9,638 nucleotides of DNA from Candidatus Aminicenantota bacterium (GTDB taxonomy: Bacteria; Acidobacteriota; Aminicenantia; UBA2199), in NCBI GenBank assembly GCA_030671465.1, contig DAOVIP010000043.1, positions 1 through 9,638 on the forward strand, in the 5' to 3' direction. Below, one piece after another: positions 1-7,286 of the stretch (its first letter is position 1; every line of letters begins with the position of its first letter). The notes beneath the pieces are model-generated. The model worked only from the letters and a program-made list of their open reading frames with translations, made no database searches and was not told the origin of the DNA. Position numbers and translations under genes: made by a program.

Positions 1-60
1 AATCTTTCCTTTTAAATCAAAAATCATGACATCGCCATTTTTCCTTTTCTCAATCTTCAT
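1..60 (-). CDS. N-terminal fragment of a STAS-domain (anti-sigma factor antagonist-like) protein
   Basis: The gene reads leftward from an ATG at 60-58 and runs off the window edge, so only 20 residues are visible (MKIEKRKNGDVMIFDLKGKI). A short beta strand, a Gly-Asp turn and a second strand ending in an L-x-G-x-I pattern is the usual opening of SpoIIAA/RsbV-type STAS proteins, which bind anti-sigma factors or act in partner-switching signalling. A good ribosome binding site (AAAGGAG) lies 7 bases upstream, which supports both the reading frame and the start. A candidate promoter sits at 99-127. The gene lies downstream of the lipoprotein gene on the same strand, with a likely terminator between them, so it is probably transcribed on its own. 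Twenty residues are too few for a firm family call. Confidence 0.55.
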   Translation of the reverse strand, partial: MKIEKRKNGDVMIFDLKGKI

Positions 61-98
61 CTTAATTCTCCTTTTTTTATTTTGAAACTTAATTCTAT

Positions 99-127
99 TT
101 TATAACACAATACATATCAATTTTCAA
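99..127 (-). promoter_or_regulatory. Candidate sigma70-type promoter for the STAS-like gene
   Basis: On the minus strand a TTGAAA box (127-122) and a TATAAA box (104-99) are separated by 17 bases. This puts the RNA start near position 92, about 30 bases before the ATG at 60. A second pair shifted by a few bases, TTGATA-N17-TAGAAT, is also present, so the exact start is uncertain. The region is very AT-rich, which raises the chance of accidental matches. Confidence 0.4.
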
Positions 128-130
128 TTC

Positions 131-154
131 ATAAAAACAGAACGCTGTTTTTAT
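131..154 (-). terminator. Likely intrinsic terminator of the lipoprotein gene
   Basis: A perfect 10-bp inverted repeat, ATAAAAACAG paired with CTGTTTTTAT around a 4-base loop, spans the lipoprotein stop codon (151-153). On the minus strand the right arm carries the T-run. The stem is AT-rich and so weak. It is symmetric enough to work in either direction, but no plus-strand gene ends here. Confidence 0.45.
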
Positions 155-1173
155 TCAAATTCAGATTGTTGCATAAATCCGGACGCTTTCTCCTTGGCCT
201 TGGCCTGCAATTTTTTCAACAACTCATCGGTCAAGGAAAATGTCAACTTTATATCCTCAACAGATGAGGTTAAATTGATATTACTGACCAGCTCGGACAC
301 TTCGGGTCCGGCCAGTGCGGCCATGCCTTTTAAGCCATTCAGCAGATTAACTATTTGCTTATTGGATTCCTCATCGGGGGAAATAAGCTTTATTTCCCCA
401 CTCCAGGCCTGATTTTCATGGTCAATAAAACCCACCAATGTCTCGGCCTTGCTCAAATCAACTTTGAATGGAGTACCCTGAGGCTGGCTCTCCTTTAATT
501 CCTTGGGAAATCCAAACACAAAATGAATAACCTTTCCCGACTGGATCTCATTGATATAGGGTTTCAGTTTGACATTGTCCAGAAGGCTCTTGCCGCCCTT
601 CTGCTTTAAATCAATAATGCCCTTTACATAGGCATTTTCTCCGAAAGTGATGAATTTATTGTTTAAAAAGGACAATGAAACAGTATTATTCTTGGAAGAA
701 GTAAAATTGTATATTGTCTGATCTCCATGGGATTCAACGGTATATTCACCGGTTTTTTCTTTGATGAAATTCAATACTTTATCTTTGTCGTAATTTAAAC
801 TGATTATTCCCGCAACACCTTTATTGGAATCCATTTTCATATTAAATGACTTGAACATGGCAATAACCAGCGTATCGATATCCTTTTCAGGATCTACTCC
901 GGTTTTTTCGATAAACTCCTGGTAATTCTGAAAAAAATCCTTTTCCTTCATCCCCGGCTCTGTCTGAGACTTCTCCAATTGTTCCTTGAAAACATCCATT
1001 CGGGTGATTTTTTTCAAATTGATGGTAAACACGCCGGTAGCATTCTCCGGAATGAAGGCAAGCAAATCTTTTACCCCGGATAGATCCGCCGTGGTACTCT
1101 TACCGCAACCCGAAAAGCCCAACAATCCAAAAATCATTACCAAAGTGGTCAACAACCCAAAAAGTTTTTTCAT
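151..1173 (-). CDS. Hypothetical lipoprotein with DUF3352-like opening
   Basis: This 340-residue protein begins with a clear lipoprotein signal peptide: MKK, a hydrophobic stretch (residues 4-20) and a lipobox-like FSG-C with Cys23 as the predicted lipidated residue. Phe at -3 is less usual than Leu. The residue after Cys is Gly. The mature part starts with a segment, LLAFIPENATGVFTINL, similar in style to periplasmic DUF3352-type proteins that open with 'P-x-x-A/T' and two strands. No catalytic motif is visible, and the C-terminus is a charged helix rich in Lys and Ala. The start is set by an AGGAGG ribosome binding site 6 bases before the ATG. The gene is transcribed away from the glmU-like gene and probably alone, from the extended -10 site near 1250 to the hairpin at its stop codon. 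It is likely membrane-anchored; its function is unknown. Confidence 0.8.
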   Translation of the reverse strand: MKKLFGLLTTLVMIFGLLGFSGCGKSTTADLSGVKDLLAFIPENATGVFTINLKKITRMDVFKEQLEKSQTEPGMKEKDFFQNYQEFIEKTGVDPEKDIDTLVIAMFKSFNMKMDSNKGVAGIISLNYDKDKVLNFIKEKTGEYTVESHGDQTIYNFTSSKNNTVSLSFLNNKFITFGENAYVKGIIDLKQKGGKSLLDNVKLKPYINEIQSGKVIHFVFGFPKELKESQPQGTPFKVDLSKAETLVGFIDHENQAWSGEIKLISPDEESNKQIVNLLNGLKGMAALAGPEVSELVSNINLTSSVEDIKLTFSLTDELLKKLQAKAKEKASGFMQQSEFE

Positions 1174-1243
1174 TTTAACCTCCTGTTGCTCTCACCAAAA
1201 TCTGTATTTCATAATCCAAAATTGCAGTATTTGGGAACATCTA

Positions 1244-1252
1244 ATCATACCA
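1244..1252 (-). promoter_or_regulatory. Candidate extended -10 promoter for the lipoprotein gene
   Basis: On the minus strand TGGTATGAT matches an extended -10 element (TGn-TATGAT), with no convincing -35 box at 16-18 bases. An A/T-tract just upstream (1253-1275) could act as an UP-like element. The RNA would start near 1237, giving a leader of about 64 bases before the ATG at 1173. The rest of the 189-bp divergent gap (1174-1362) holds only this site and the plus-strand promoter below. Confidence 0.4.
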
Positions 1253-1327
1253 TATTTTTTAAAATAAAAAAACCAAGTGATTTTCCTTTTTGCGGAAATA
1301 TTCGCTCCGATTCCCCTCAACTTATGA

Positions 1328-1356
1328 TTGACAATGAAAGGCAATACAATTAAAAT
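1328..1356 (+). promoter_or_regulatory. Candidate promoter of the glmU-like operon, abutting the start codon
   Basis: A perfect TTGACA (1328-1333) and a TAAAAT (1351-1356) are 17 bases apart. The RNA start predicted from this -10 box is about 1362-1364, on the ATG of the glmU-like gene at 1363. An alternative -10 (TACAAT, 1345-1350) has only a poor -35 at the right distance and would still leave a leader of about six bases. No Shine-Dalgarno sequence is present, so the transcript is probably leaderless or nearly so. Confidence 0.5.
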
Positions 1357-1362
1357 AAAAAA

Positions 1363-2337
1363 ATGAAAAAACCTGTAAAAGCCCTTATACTGGCAGCTGG
1401 AAAATCCAAAAGAATGAAATCCGGTAATTCAAAAGTCTTACATAAAATTCTGGGAAAAGAAATCATCAACCACCTGCTGGACAGCATTACCGGAAGCGGA
1501 ATCCATCAGGAGGATATCATACTGATCGTTGGGCCAGAAAATCAGCAAATCAAGAAGGCAATCAACCGAAATATCCAGTATACCATTCAAGATAAGCCCC
1601 TGGGTACCGCCCATGCGGTTCTCAGCGCCAGAGACCACCTCACCCCTTTCAGGGGTGACCTGCTGGTTACGGTCGGGGACAACCCCTATATCACTCCCGA
1701 GGAAATCAGCAAACTCCTGAATCAACATCAAAAATCCGGTTGCCCATGCACCTTAATTTCCGCCATATTCCCCCATCCCCCCCCTCCCTACGGTCGCATC
1801 ATCAGGGATCAGAACCGGGAAGTCATCGGAGTGATCGAAGAAAAAGATGCCAGTCCAGATCAATTGAAAATCAGAGAAGTTAATTCATCGATTTATATGT
1901 TCGATAACCAGATTGTTTTTCCCCTTTTGTCCGAAATTAATAACGACAACCATAAAAATGAATATTATTTGACCGATATTATTGCCATACTGAAAGCACG
2001 GAATTTAAAAATCAACACCGTAACTGCCGATGACTACCTGGATACCATCGGTATAAACGACCGATGGGAAATCCAGGCCGCCCAGAAAAAATTGAATGAA
2101 AGAAATCAAAAAAAACTCTCCTTGGAACAGGGCATCACCATTTTCCAACCTGAAACGGTTACCATTGAATACAATGTTGAAATTGGCAGGGATACCATTA
2201 TCTTCCCCTCCACTTATATTGCTGCCGGAACCCGCATTGGAAAAAATTGTCAGATCGGGCCATTTGTCTATCTGAAAGGGGTTACCATTCCGGATAATAG
2301 TGTCATCATTTTCGAGAAGCGTGTCAGGGAAGCATAG
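1363..2337 (+). CDS. glmU: Short GlmU-like sugar-1-phosphate nucleotidyltransferase (no acetyltransferase domain)
   Basis: The protein should transfer UMP from UTP to a sugar-1-phosphate, typically GlcNAc-1-phosphate, in the cytoplasm. Residues 8-24 carry the GlmU nucleotide-binding signature LILAAGKSKRM with Lys24 in SKVLH. Further GlmU motifs are PLGTAHAV (79-86), GDNPYI (105-110, metal-binding Asp106), YGRIIRD (143-149), EEKDASPDQ (159-167), EVNSSIYMF (172-180) and NEYYLTDI (199-206). From about residue 257 there are roughly three left-handed beta-helix repeats (VEIG, TRIG, CQIG), and the chain stops at 324. Bifunctional GlmU is about 450-460 residues, so the acetyl-CoA site and catalytic His/Lys/Asn region are absent. 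The next gene starts 22 bases later, so this is a true short form, not a frameshift. A separate acetyltransferase would be needed elsewhere, or the substrate comes ready-made from the neighbouring kinase. The symbol reflects family only. Confidence 0.82.
   Translation: MKKPVKALILAAGKSKRMKSGNSKVLHKILGKEIINHLLDSITGSGIHQEDIILIVGPENQQIKKAINRNIQYTIQDKPLGTAHAVLSARDHLTPFRGDLLVTVGDNPYITPEEISKLLNQHQKSGCPCTLISAIFPHPPPPYGRIIRDQNREVIGVIEEKDASPDQLKIREVNSSIYMFDNQIVFPLLSEINNDNHKNEYYLTDIIAILKARNLKINTVTADDYLDTIGINDRWEIQAAQKKLNERNQKKLSLEQGITIFQPETVTIEYNVEIGRDTIIFPSTYIAAGTRIGKNCQIGPFVYLKGVTIPDNSVIIFEKRVREA
1770..1788. repeat. C-tract (C5-AT-C8-T-C3) inside the glmU-like gene
   Basis: Runs of 5, 8 and 3 C residues encode a His-Pro-rich loop (PHPPPP, residues 138-143 region) just before the conserved YGR motif. 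On the minus strand the G-runs fit a G-quadruplex pattern (four G3 runs with loops of one to two bases, if the G8 run is split in two). The reading frame is intact through the tract. The C8 run is also a spot where sequencing or replication slippage could occur. Confidence 0.4.
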
Positions 2338-2341
2338 ATAT

Positions 2342-2356
2342 CCCCCGGAGAGGGGG
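2342..2356 (+). promoter_or_regulatory. GC hairpin presenting the ribosome binding site of the kinase gene
   Basis: CCCCC (2342-2346) can pair with GGGGG (2352-2356) around a GGAGA loop. The loop GGAG lies 9 bases before the ATG at 2360 and is the best Shine-Dalgarno match; the GGGGG arm is a second, sequestered purine run. The hairpin sits between the glmU-like stop (2335-2337) and the kinase start, so it could tune translation of the kinase relative to its upstream partner. It was read by eye; no folding energy was computed. Confidence 0.4.
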
Positions 2357-2359
2357 TAA

Positions 2360-3436
2360 ATGAAAATAAGAAGTTCAGCCCCAGGTAGAATATGTCTCTA
2401 TGGAGAACACCAGGATTACATGGGTTTCCCGGTCATTGCCGCTGCCATTGATCTCCGGATAACCATCGAGGGTCAGGTCAGTGAAGGGGCTGAGGTCATG
2501 CTCGAATTATCCGACCTGAACGAGACCATCCGCTTTTCTGCAGATCATTTTGCCTATACCCGGGAAAAAGATTATTTTAAGTCGGCCATAAAAGTTTTAA
2601 AAAACCAAAGACTATTCCAGAAAAAGAAAATCCATGGCCGGGTCTACAGCAATATTCCCATACAGGCCGGGACTTCCTCCTCTTCCGCCCTGGTGGTGGC
2701 CTGGATCGGATTTCTGCTCAGGATATCCGGCATGGGCAGTTCGGATGTCATTTCAACAGAACAAATCGGTGAACTGGCCTATCTGGCCGAGGTGGAGGAA
2801 TTCGGTGAAAGCGGAGGCAGAATGGATCAATACTGCTCCGCAATAGGAGGCATAGTCCATATTGATTTTCATGATCCGATAAGGACCACTTCACTTCCTC
2901 TGGGTGTGAAAAAATTCGTTCTGGGAGACTCCCTTCAACCCAAGAATACCCAGAAAACCCTAAAAAGAATTAGAACCGGTCAGGAGAACGGGCTAAAAGC
3001 ACTCAAGCAATTTCTTGAATCTGATGGTTTCCAGGTCAATTACGACGAAGCCCAGCCCTATTTTAACCGGGTCTCCGCTGAATATCGCTCATATCTGAGA
3101 GGGGTTCTGAAGAACCGTTACATCACTGCTCAAGCCCGAGAGGAACTTCAGAAGATTCCACCGGACCCCATCAAACTTGCCTCTTTGATGAACCAACATC
3201 ATGAAGTATTAAGGAATGACTTGAATATATCAACTCCCAAAATCGAAAACATGATCGAATCATCAATGAAAGCCGGAGCCCTGGCTGCCAAAATCAATGG
3301 ATCCGGTGAGGGAGGATGTATGTTTGCCTTCTGTCCCGGCAGGCAACAGCAAGTTGCCGAGGCCATAAAAAGTTCGGGTGGCACTCCATATATCATAAAT
3401 ATCGGGAAAGGACTGGATGTGAAGCTGGAAGAATAG
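2360..3436 (+). CDS. GHMP-family sugar kinase (galactokinase-like)
   Basis: This 358-residue protein is predicted to phosphorylate a sugar with ATP, most likely at C1. GHMP motif 1 is at 5-31: SAPGRICLYGEHQDY, then PVIAAAID. Glu16, His17 and Asp19 match the sugar-binding GEHxDY motif of galactokinases. Motif 2, the ATP-binding P-loop, is PIQAGTSSSSA (100-110). GGRMDQY (152-158) supplies the catalytic Asp156 seen in galactokinase MDQ. Motif 3 is KINGSGEGGC (311-320). It follows the nucleotidyltransferase by 22 bases with a GGAG ribosome binding site, and the ParB-like gene begins 8 bases after its stop. The pairing suggests a kinase plus pyrophosphorylase route to an NDP-sugar. The substrate could be galactose, an N-acetylhexosamine or another sugar. 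Mevalonate kinase is less likely because of the GEHQDY and MDQ motifs. Confidence 0.78.
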   Translation: MKIRSSAPGRICLYGEHQDYMGFPVIAAAIDLRITIEGQVSEGAEVMLELSDLNETIRFSADHFAYTREKDYFKSAIKVLKNQRLFQKKKIHGRVYSNIPIQAGTSSSSALVVAWIGFLLRISGMGSSDVISTEQIGELAYLAEVEEFGESGGRMDQYCSAIGGIVHIDFHDPIRTTSLPLGVKKFVLGDSLQPKNTQKTLKRIRTGQENGLKALKQFLESDGFQVNYDEAQPYFNRVSAEYRSYLRGVLKNRYITAQAREELQKIPPDPIKLASLMNQHHEVLRNDLNISTPKIENMIESSMKAGALAAKINGSGEGGCMFAFCPGRQQQVAEAIKSSGGTPYIINIGKGLDVKLEE

Positions 3437-3444
3437 GACCGGGA

Positions 3445-4311
3445 ATGGAAATAAAAAAGATTCGGTTATCCAGTTTAAAAGCAAATGATACTTATTCACT
3501 CTCCTTCCCGGTCAGGCCGGAAATATTCAAAACCTTCACCCTGCAATTCCCCGGATTCCCGGCCATTATCATGAATCCGTACCGGGTTATTATTTTTGGC
3601 ATTGATGCCTATCATTTCCTCAAGTCACAGGAGGAAAAGGAAATAATGGTCTTTGAAACCAGTATTTCGTTGAAGGATGGACTTTTCCTGAATTACAATC
3701 TCAAGGAAAAATTGTTCGGATTGAACCCATTCGAAAAATTGTGTTTTCTGAAAAAAATCATTCCGATTTCCAGTCTGAGCGAAATCCATCACCGGACCCG
3801 CCTGGATATCCCGGTTACCCAGGAATTGATAGACAACCTGGAATCACTCACCGGTGAGGATTTAAAAACCTTGTTGATCAAAGATCGGGTCAATCTAAAA
3901 AGCGCTCTCAGAATTTTGAACCTGACCGGACCGGACCGAATCACCGCCATTCAGCTGTTTGATCGGGTTCCTTTCTCAAGCAGCCATCAACAGGCATTAC
4001 TGGATATGCTGGAAGAAATGATGTTTCGTGACAAAAGTACCATTGAGGATATTTTCAATCGATCCGATATCAATCGGTTCCTGAAAATGGAGAAGCCACA
4101 AAAAGAAATCCTGAAAACAATATTCACCCTGCGGTTTCCCGCATATTCAAAAACCAAAGAAAACTGGGAAAAATGGGTAAAAACTCTGAAGTTATCCAAA
4201 CAGATTCAAATCAAACATGCTGATTTTTTTGAAAAAAAACAGCTCCAGTTAACGCTTTCTTTCAACGACCAAAAAGACCTGGAGAATACAATCCGAAAAA
4301 TAAAAAAATAA
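3445..4311 (+). CDS. ParB-like protein with degenerate N-terminal domain
   Basis: The 288-residue protein resembles ParB/Spo0J-type partition proteins in layout. Residues 1-70 fit the N-terminal ParB fold: a starting KKIRLSSL strand, then PAIIMNPYRVIIFG followed by IMVFE. Residues 84-104 (NYNLKEKLFGLNPFEKLCFLKK) look like the ParB 'N...LnPiE.A..l..L' segment. The middle (140-205) is helical, as in the helix-turn-helix region. The end, TLRFPAYSK to FFEKKQLQLTLSF (228-273), matches a C-terminal domain I recall from deltaproteobacterial ParB-like proteins. The GERRxRA CTP-binding motif of true ParB is replaced by FGIDAYHFLK, and no parA is nearby. The ATG at 3445 is chosen because it follows the kinase stop, has AGGA six bases upstream and matches the domain start. 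An in-frame ATG at 3316 lies inside the kinase gene. Its role is unknown. Confidence 0.55.
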   Translation: MEIKKIRLSSLKANDTYSLSFPVRPEIFKTFTLQFPGFPAIIMNPYRVIIFGIDAYHFLKSQEEKEIMVFETSISLKDGLFLNYNLKEKLFGLNPFEKLCFLKKIIPISSLSEIHHRTRLDIPVTQELIDNLESLTGEDLKTLLIKDRVNLKSALRILNLTGPDRITAIQLFDRVPFSSSHQQALLDMLEEMMFRDKSTIEDIFNRSDINRFLKMEKPQKEILKTIFTLRFPAYSKTKENWEKWVKTLKLSKQIQIKHADFFEKKQLQLTLSFNDQKDLENTIRKIKK

Positions 4312-4319
4312 GATTTTAG

Positions 4320-4347
4320 TTGACATAAGAACAGGGTATATTATAAT
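4320..4347 (+). promoter_or_regulatory. Consensus sigma70 promoter of the yoxC-ytxH-eno-radical SAM unit
   Basis: TTGACA (4320-4325) and TATAAT (4342-4347) are both perfect consensus boxes, 16 bases apart, directly after the ParB-like stop codon. The RNA would start around 4353-4355. That leaves a leader of about 11 bases whose first bases form the AAGGGAG ribosome binding site (4353-4359) of the next gene. No hairpin terminator separates it from the upstream gene, so read-through from the first unit is possible. Confidence 0.7.
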
Positions 4348-4364
4348 ATCTCAAGGGAGTAAAA

Positions 4365-4736
4365 ATGAGCACACCGATTCTTGTGGTTATTATTGTCGTT
4401 GCTATTATTTTATCTGTGGGCTTCTTGTTACTGGTTTTCAGCCTGGTTCCGGCAATAAATGAATTAAAATACCTGCTGTCCGATCTGCAGAAAACATCTG
4501 TAGAAACCCGTGATCTGGTTTCAAAATTAAAAGAAGTCAGCGAAAAGGTGAATCAAGATATCGAAAAGATCGATTCCATTCTGGACTTTTCAAAAGATAC
4601 GGTTGAAGCAGCTTCAAAATCATTGAAATATTTAAATAAAAACGTATTGAAACAATCAGCTGGGATTTTTGCCTTGTTGCCGGCCATGAAACTCGGCTGG
4701 AATTTGGTCAGAAAAATAAAAGGAGGTAAGAGATAA
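4365..4736 (+). CDS. DUF948/YoxC-like membrane protein
   Basis: This is a 123-residue protein with one N-terminal transmembrane helix (about residues 4-28, rich in Val, Ile and Leu). A long amphipathic, heptad-like helix follows (about 32-90, with SDLQKTS, RDLVSKLKEVSEKV and QDIEKID), and the chain ends in a basic tail. This layout is that of DUF948 (YoxC) proteins, which are small membrane-anchored coiled-coil proteins of unknown function. The start is set by AAGGGAG six bases before the ATG. Its stop TAA directly abuts the ATG of the ytxH-like gene, whose AGGAGG ribosome binding site (4721-4726) lies inside this gene's last codons. The two are therefore translationally linked, a pairing often seen with this family. 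Confidence 0.72.
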   Translation: MSTPILVVIIVVAIILSVGFLLLVFSLVPAINELKYLLSDLQKTSVETRDLVSKLKEVSEKVNQDIEKIDSILDFSKDTVEAASKSLKYLNKNVLKQSAGIFALLPAMKLGWNLVRKIKGGKR

Positions 4737-5069
4737 ATGTCCGATGAACGTCATTCCGCATTTGGAACTTTTGTTACTTTTTTAACCGGTGCTGCCATAG
4801 GAGCCGGTATCGCACTCTTGTTTGCCCCTCAATCCGGGGAGGAAACCCGAAAACAAATCAAGAAAGTAAGCGATAAAGTGTCTGATGATGTGAAAGAAAA
4901 TTACGAAAAATTGAGCAAGGAAGCTCAAAAAGCCATAGAGACTGTAAAAACAACATCCGAAAAAGCAGTCAGTCAGATGAAATCTTTTATTGATGGTGCC
5001 AAGGATAGCCTCAAAAAAGAGGTCCGGGACGAGATAAAAGCGGCATCCAAAAAGAAAGCTTCCAACTGA
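4737..5069 (+). CDS. YtxH-like membrane-anchored protein
   Basis: The 110-residue protein shows the YtxH signature: a glycine-rich membrane segment FLTGAAIGAGIALLFAPQSG (about residues 13-32) followed by EETRKQIKK. After it comes a long, highly charged Lys/Glu helix to the end, with repeated KxxxEK patterns, likely a coiled coil. Small proteins of this family are associated with the envelope and with stress in Firmicutes, but no biochemical role is settled. AGGAGG lies 10 bases upstream of the ATG. It follows the DUF948-like gene with no gap and precedes enolase by 24 bases, so the three are probably co-transcribed from the promoter at 4320-4347. Confidence 0.8.
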   Translation: MSDERHSAFGTFVTFLTGAAIGAGIALLFAPQSGEETRKQIKKVSDKVSDDVKENYEKLSKEAQKAIETVKTTSEKAVSQMKSFIDGAKDSLKKEVRDEIKAASKKKASN

Positions 5070-5078
5070 AACCAATAA

Positions 5079-6380
<1,302 letters not shown>

Positions 6381-6395
6381 TATTAAAAATTCCAA

Positions 6396-7286
6396 ATGGA
6401 CTATTCCCCACTCAACTACGATATGCCCTTATTTAGGCCGCCCAGCGAAGCCAGATCCCTGATTTTTCAGGTTACATTCGGATGTTCATGGAACCAGTGC
6501 GGATTCTGTGAGATGTACCCTGACAAACAGTTCAGGGCTAAAAGCGAAACCGTAATTCGGCAGGAAATTATCGAAGCCGCCACGGTTCTGCCCCAGGCGC
6601 GCAAGATATTCCTGGCTGATGGAAATGCCATGGTGCTTTCATTCAGAAGGCTTCAAAATATTCTCAACGACATCAACCGGGCATTTCCTGAAGTGAGTCG
6701 GATCTCAACTTATGCACTTCCTCAGGACATACTATCCAAATCCTCCTCGGAGCTCAACCAATTACAAAAAAATGGTTTGAAATTGATATATCTGGGAATC
6801 GAATCCGGAGATGACGAGGTTTTAAAGGTGGTAAACAAGGGAGAAACCTTTGAATCAACCCGAAAGGGATTGCTGAAAGCCAAGCAGGCCGGAATCAAGA
6901 CATCGGTCATGATATTAACCGGATTGGGTGGGAAAAAATTTCTGGAACCGCATGCCATCAATTCGGCAAAAATTGTCAATCTTACCCAGCCCGATTACTT
7001 ATCAACTCTGGTGCTCATGTTCCCTCACGGCCTGAATCACTACAAAAAGAAATTTGCCGACACCTATATTCCCTTGACCCTGGAGGATACCCTGAGGGAA
7101 ATGGATATTTTTCTGAGCCATACTGAACTGGAAAGAACCGTTTTTCGCAGCGATCATGCCTCCAATTACCTGACCCTAAAAGGGGTTTTGTCCCGGGACA
7201 AAAATCACTTTCTGGGAAAAATCAGAAACGCCTCTCGAGATCCCGGGAAAGCCGATTTAAGGCCCGAATGGCTCAGGGGTCTCTGA
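6396..7286 (+). CDS. Radical SAM protein with CX4CX2C cluster motif
   Basis: This 296-residue protein has Cys30, Cys35 and Cys38 in GCSWNQCGFC, a CX4CX2C variant of the usual CX3CX2C motif that ligates the 4Fe-4S cluster. The variant recurs in an uncharacterised radical SAM family with the opening YDMPLFRPPSEARSLI and the sequence CxMYP after the cluster. Supporting features are FLADGNAM (73-80), which resembles the DGD strand of the barrel, and LGIESGDDEVLK (133-144), the GES-like SAM-contact region. The C-terminal third has no added cofactor domain. It follows enolase by 15 bases without a visible ribosome binding site, so translation may be coupled. Its last 30 bases overlap the 3' end of meaB on the opposite strand. 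The reaction is unknown; it is probably the last gene of the operon. Confidence 0.8.
   Translation: MDYSPLNYDMPLFRPPSEARSLIFQVTFGCSWNQCGFCEMYPDKQFRAKSETVIRQEIIEAATVLPQARKIFLADGNAMVLSFRRLQNILNDINRAFPEVSRISTYALPQDILSKSSSELNQLQKNGLKLIYLGIESGDDEVLKVVNKGETFESTRKGLLKAKQAGIKTSVMILTGLGGKKFLEPHAINSAKIVNLTQPDYLSTLVLMFPHGLNHYKKKFADTYIPLTLEDTLREMDIFLSHTELERTVFRSDHASNYLTLKGVLSRDKNHFLGKIRNASRDPGKADLRPEWLRGL

Noticed and set aside
2338..2359. Possible frameshift or deletion that removed the GlmU acetyltransferase domain
   Set aside because: Only 22 bases separate the stop from the kinase start and no acetyltransferase-like residues appear in other frames, so the short form is the gene's real extent.
3316..3444. 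In-frame upstream extension of the ParB-like gene from an ATG at 3316
   Set aside because: It would overlap the kinase gene by about 120 bp, its residues (Cys- and Arg-rich) match no ParB N-terminus, and the ATG at 3445 has its own ribosome binding site.
7209..7228. TTTCTG/CAGAAA hairpin as a meaB terminator
   Set aside because: The stem is only 6 bp with an 8-base loop and a weak T-run, and it lies within the radical SAM gene.
7233..7248. Two adjacent 8-bp palindromes, TCTCGAGA and TCCCGGGA
   Set aside because: They lie inside the radical SAM coding region, are short and occur once; chance is the simplest explanation.
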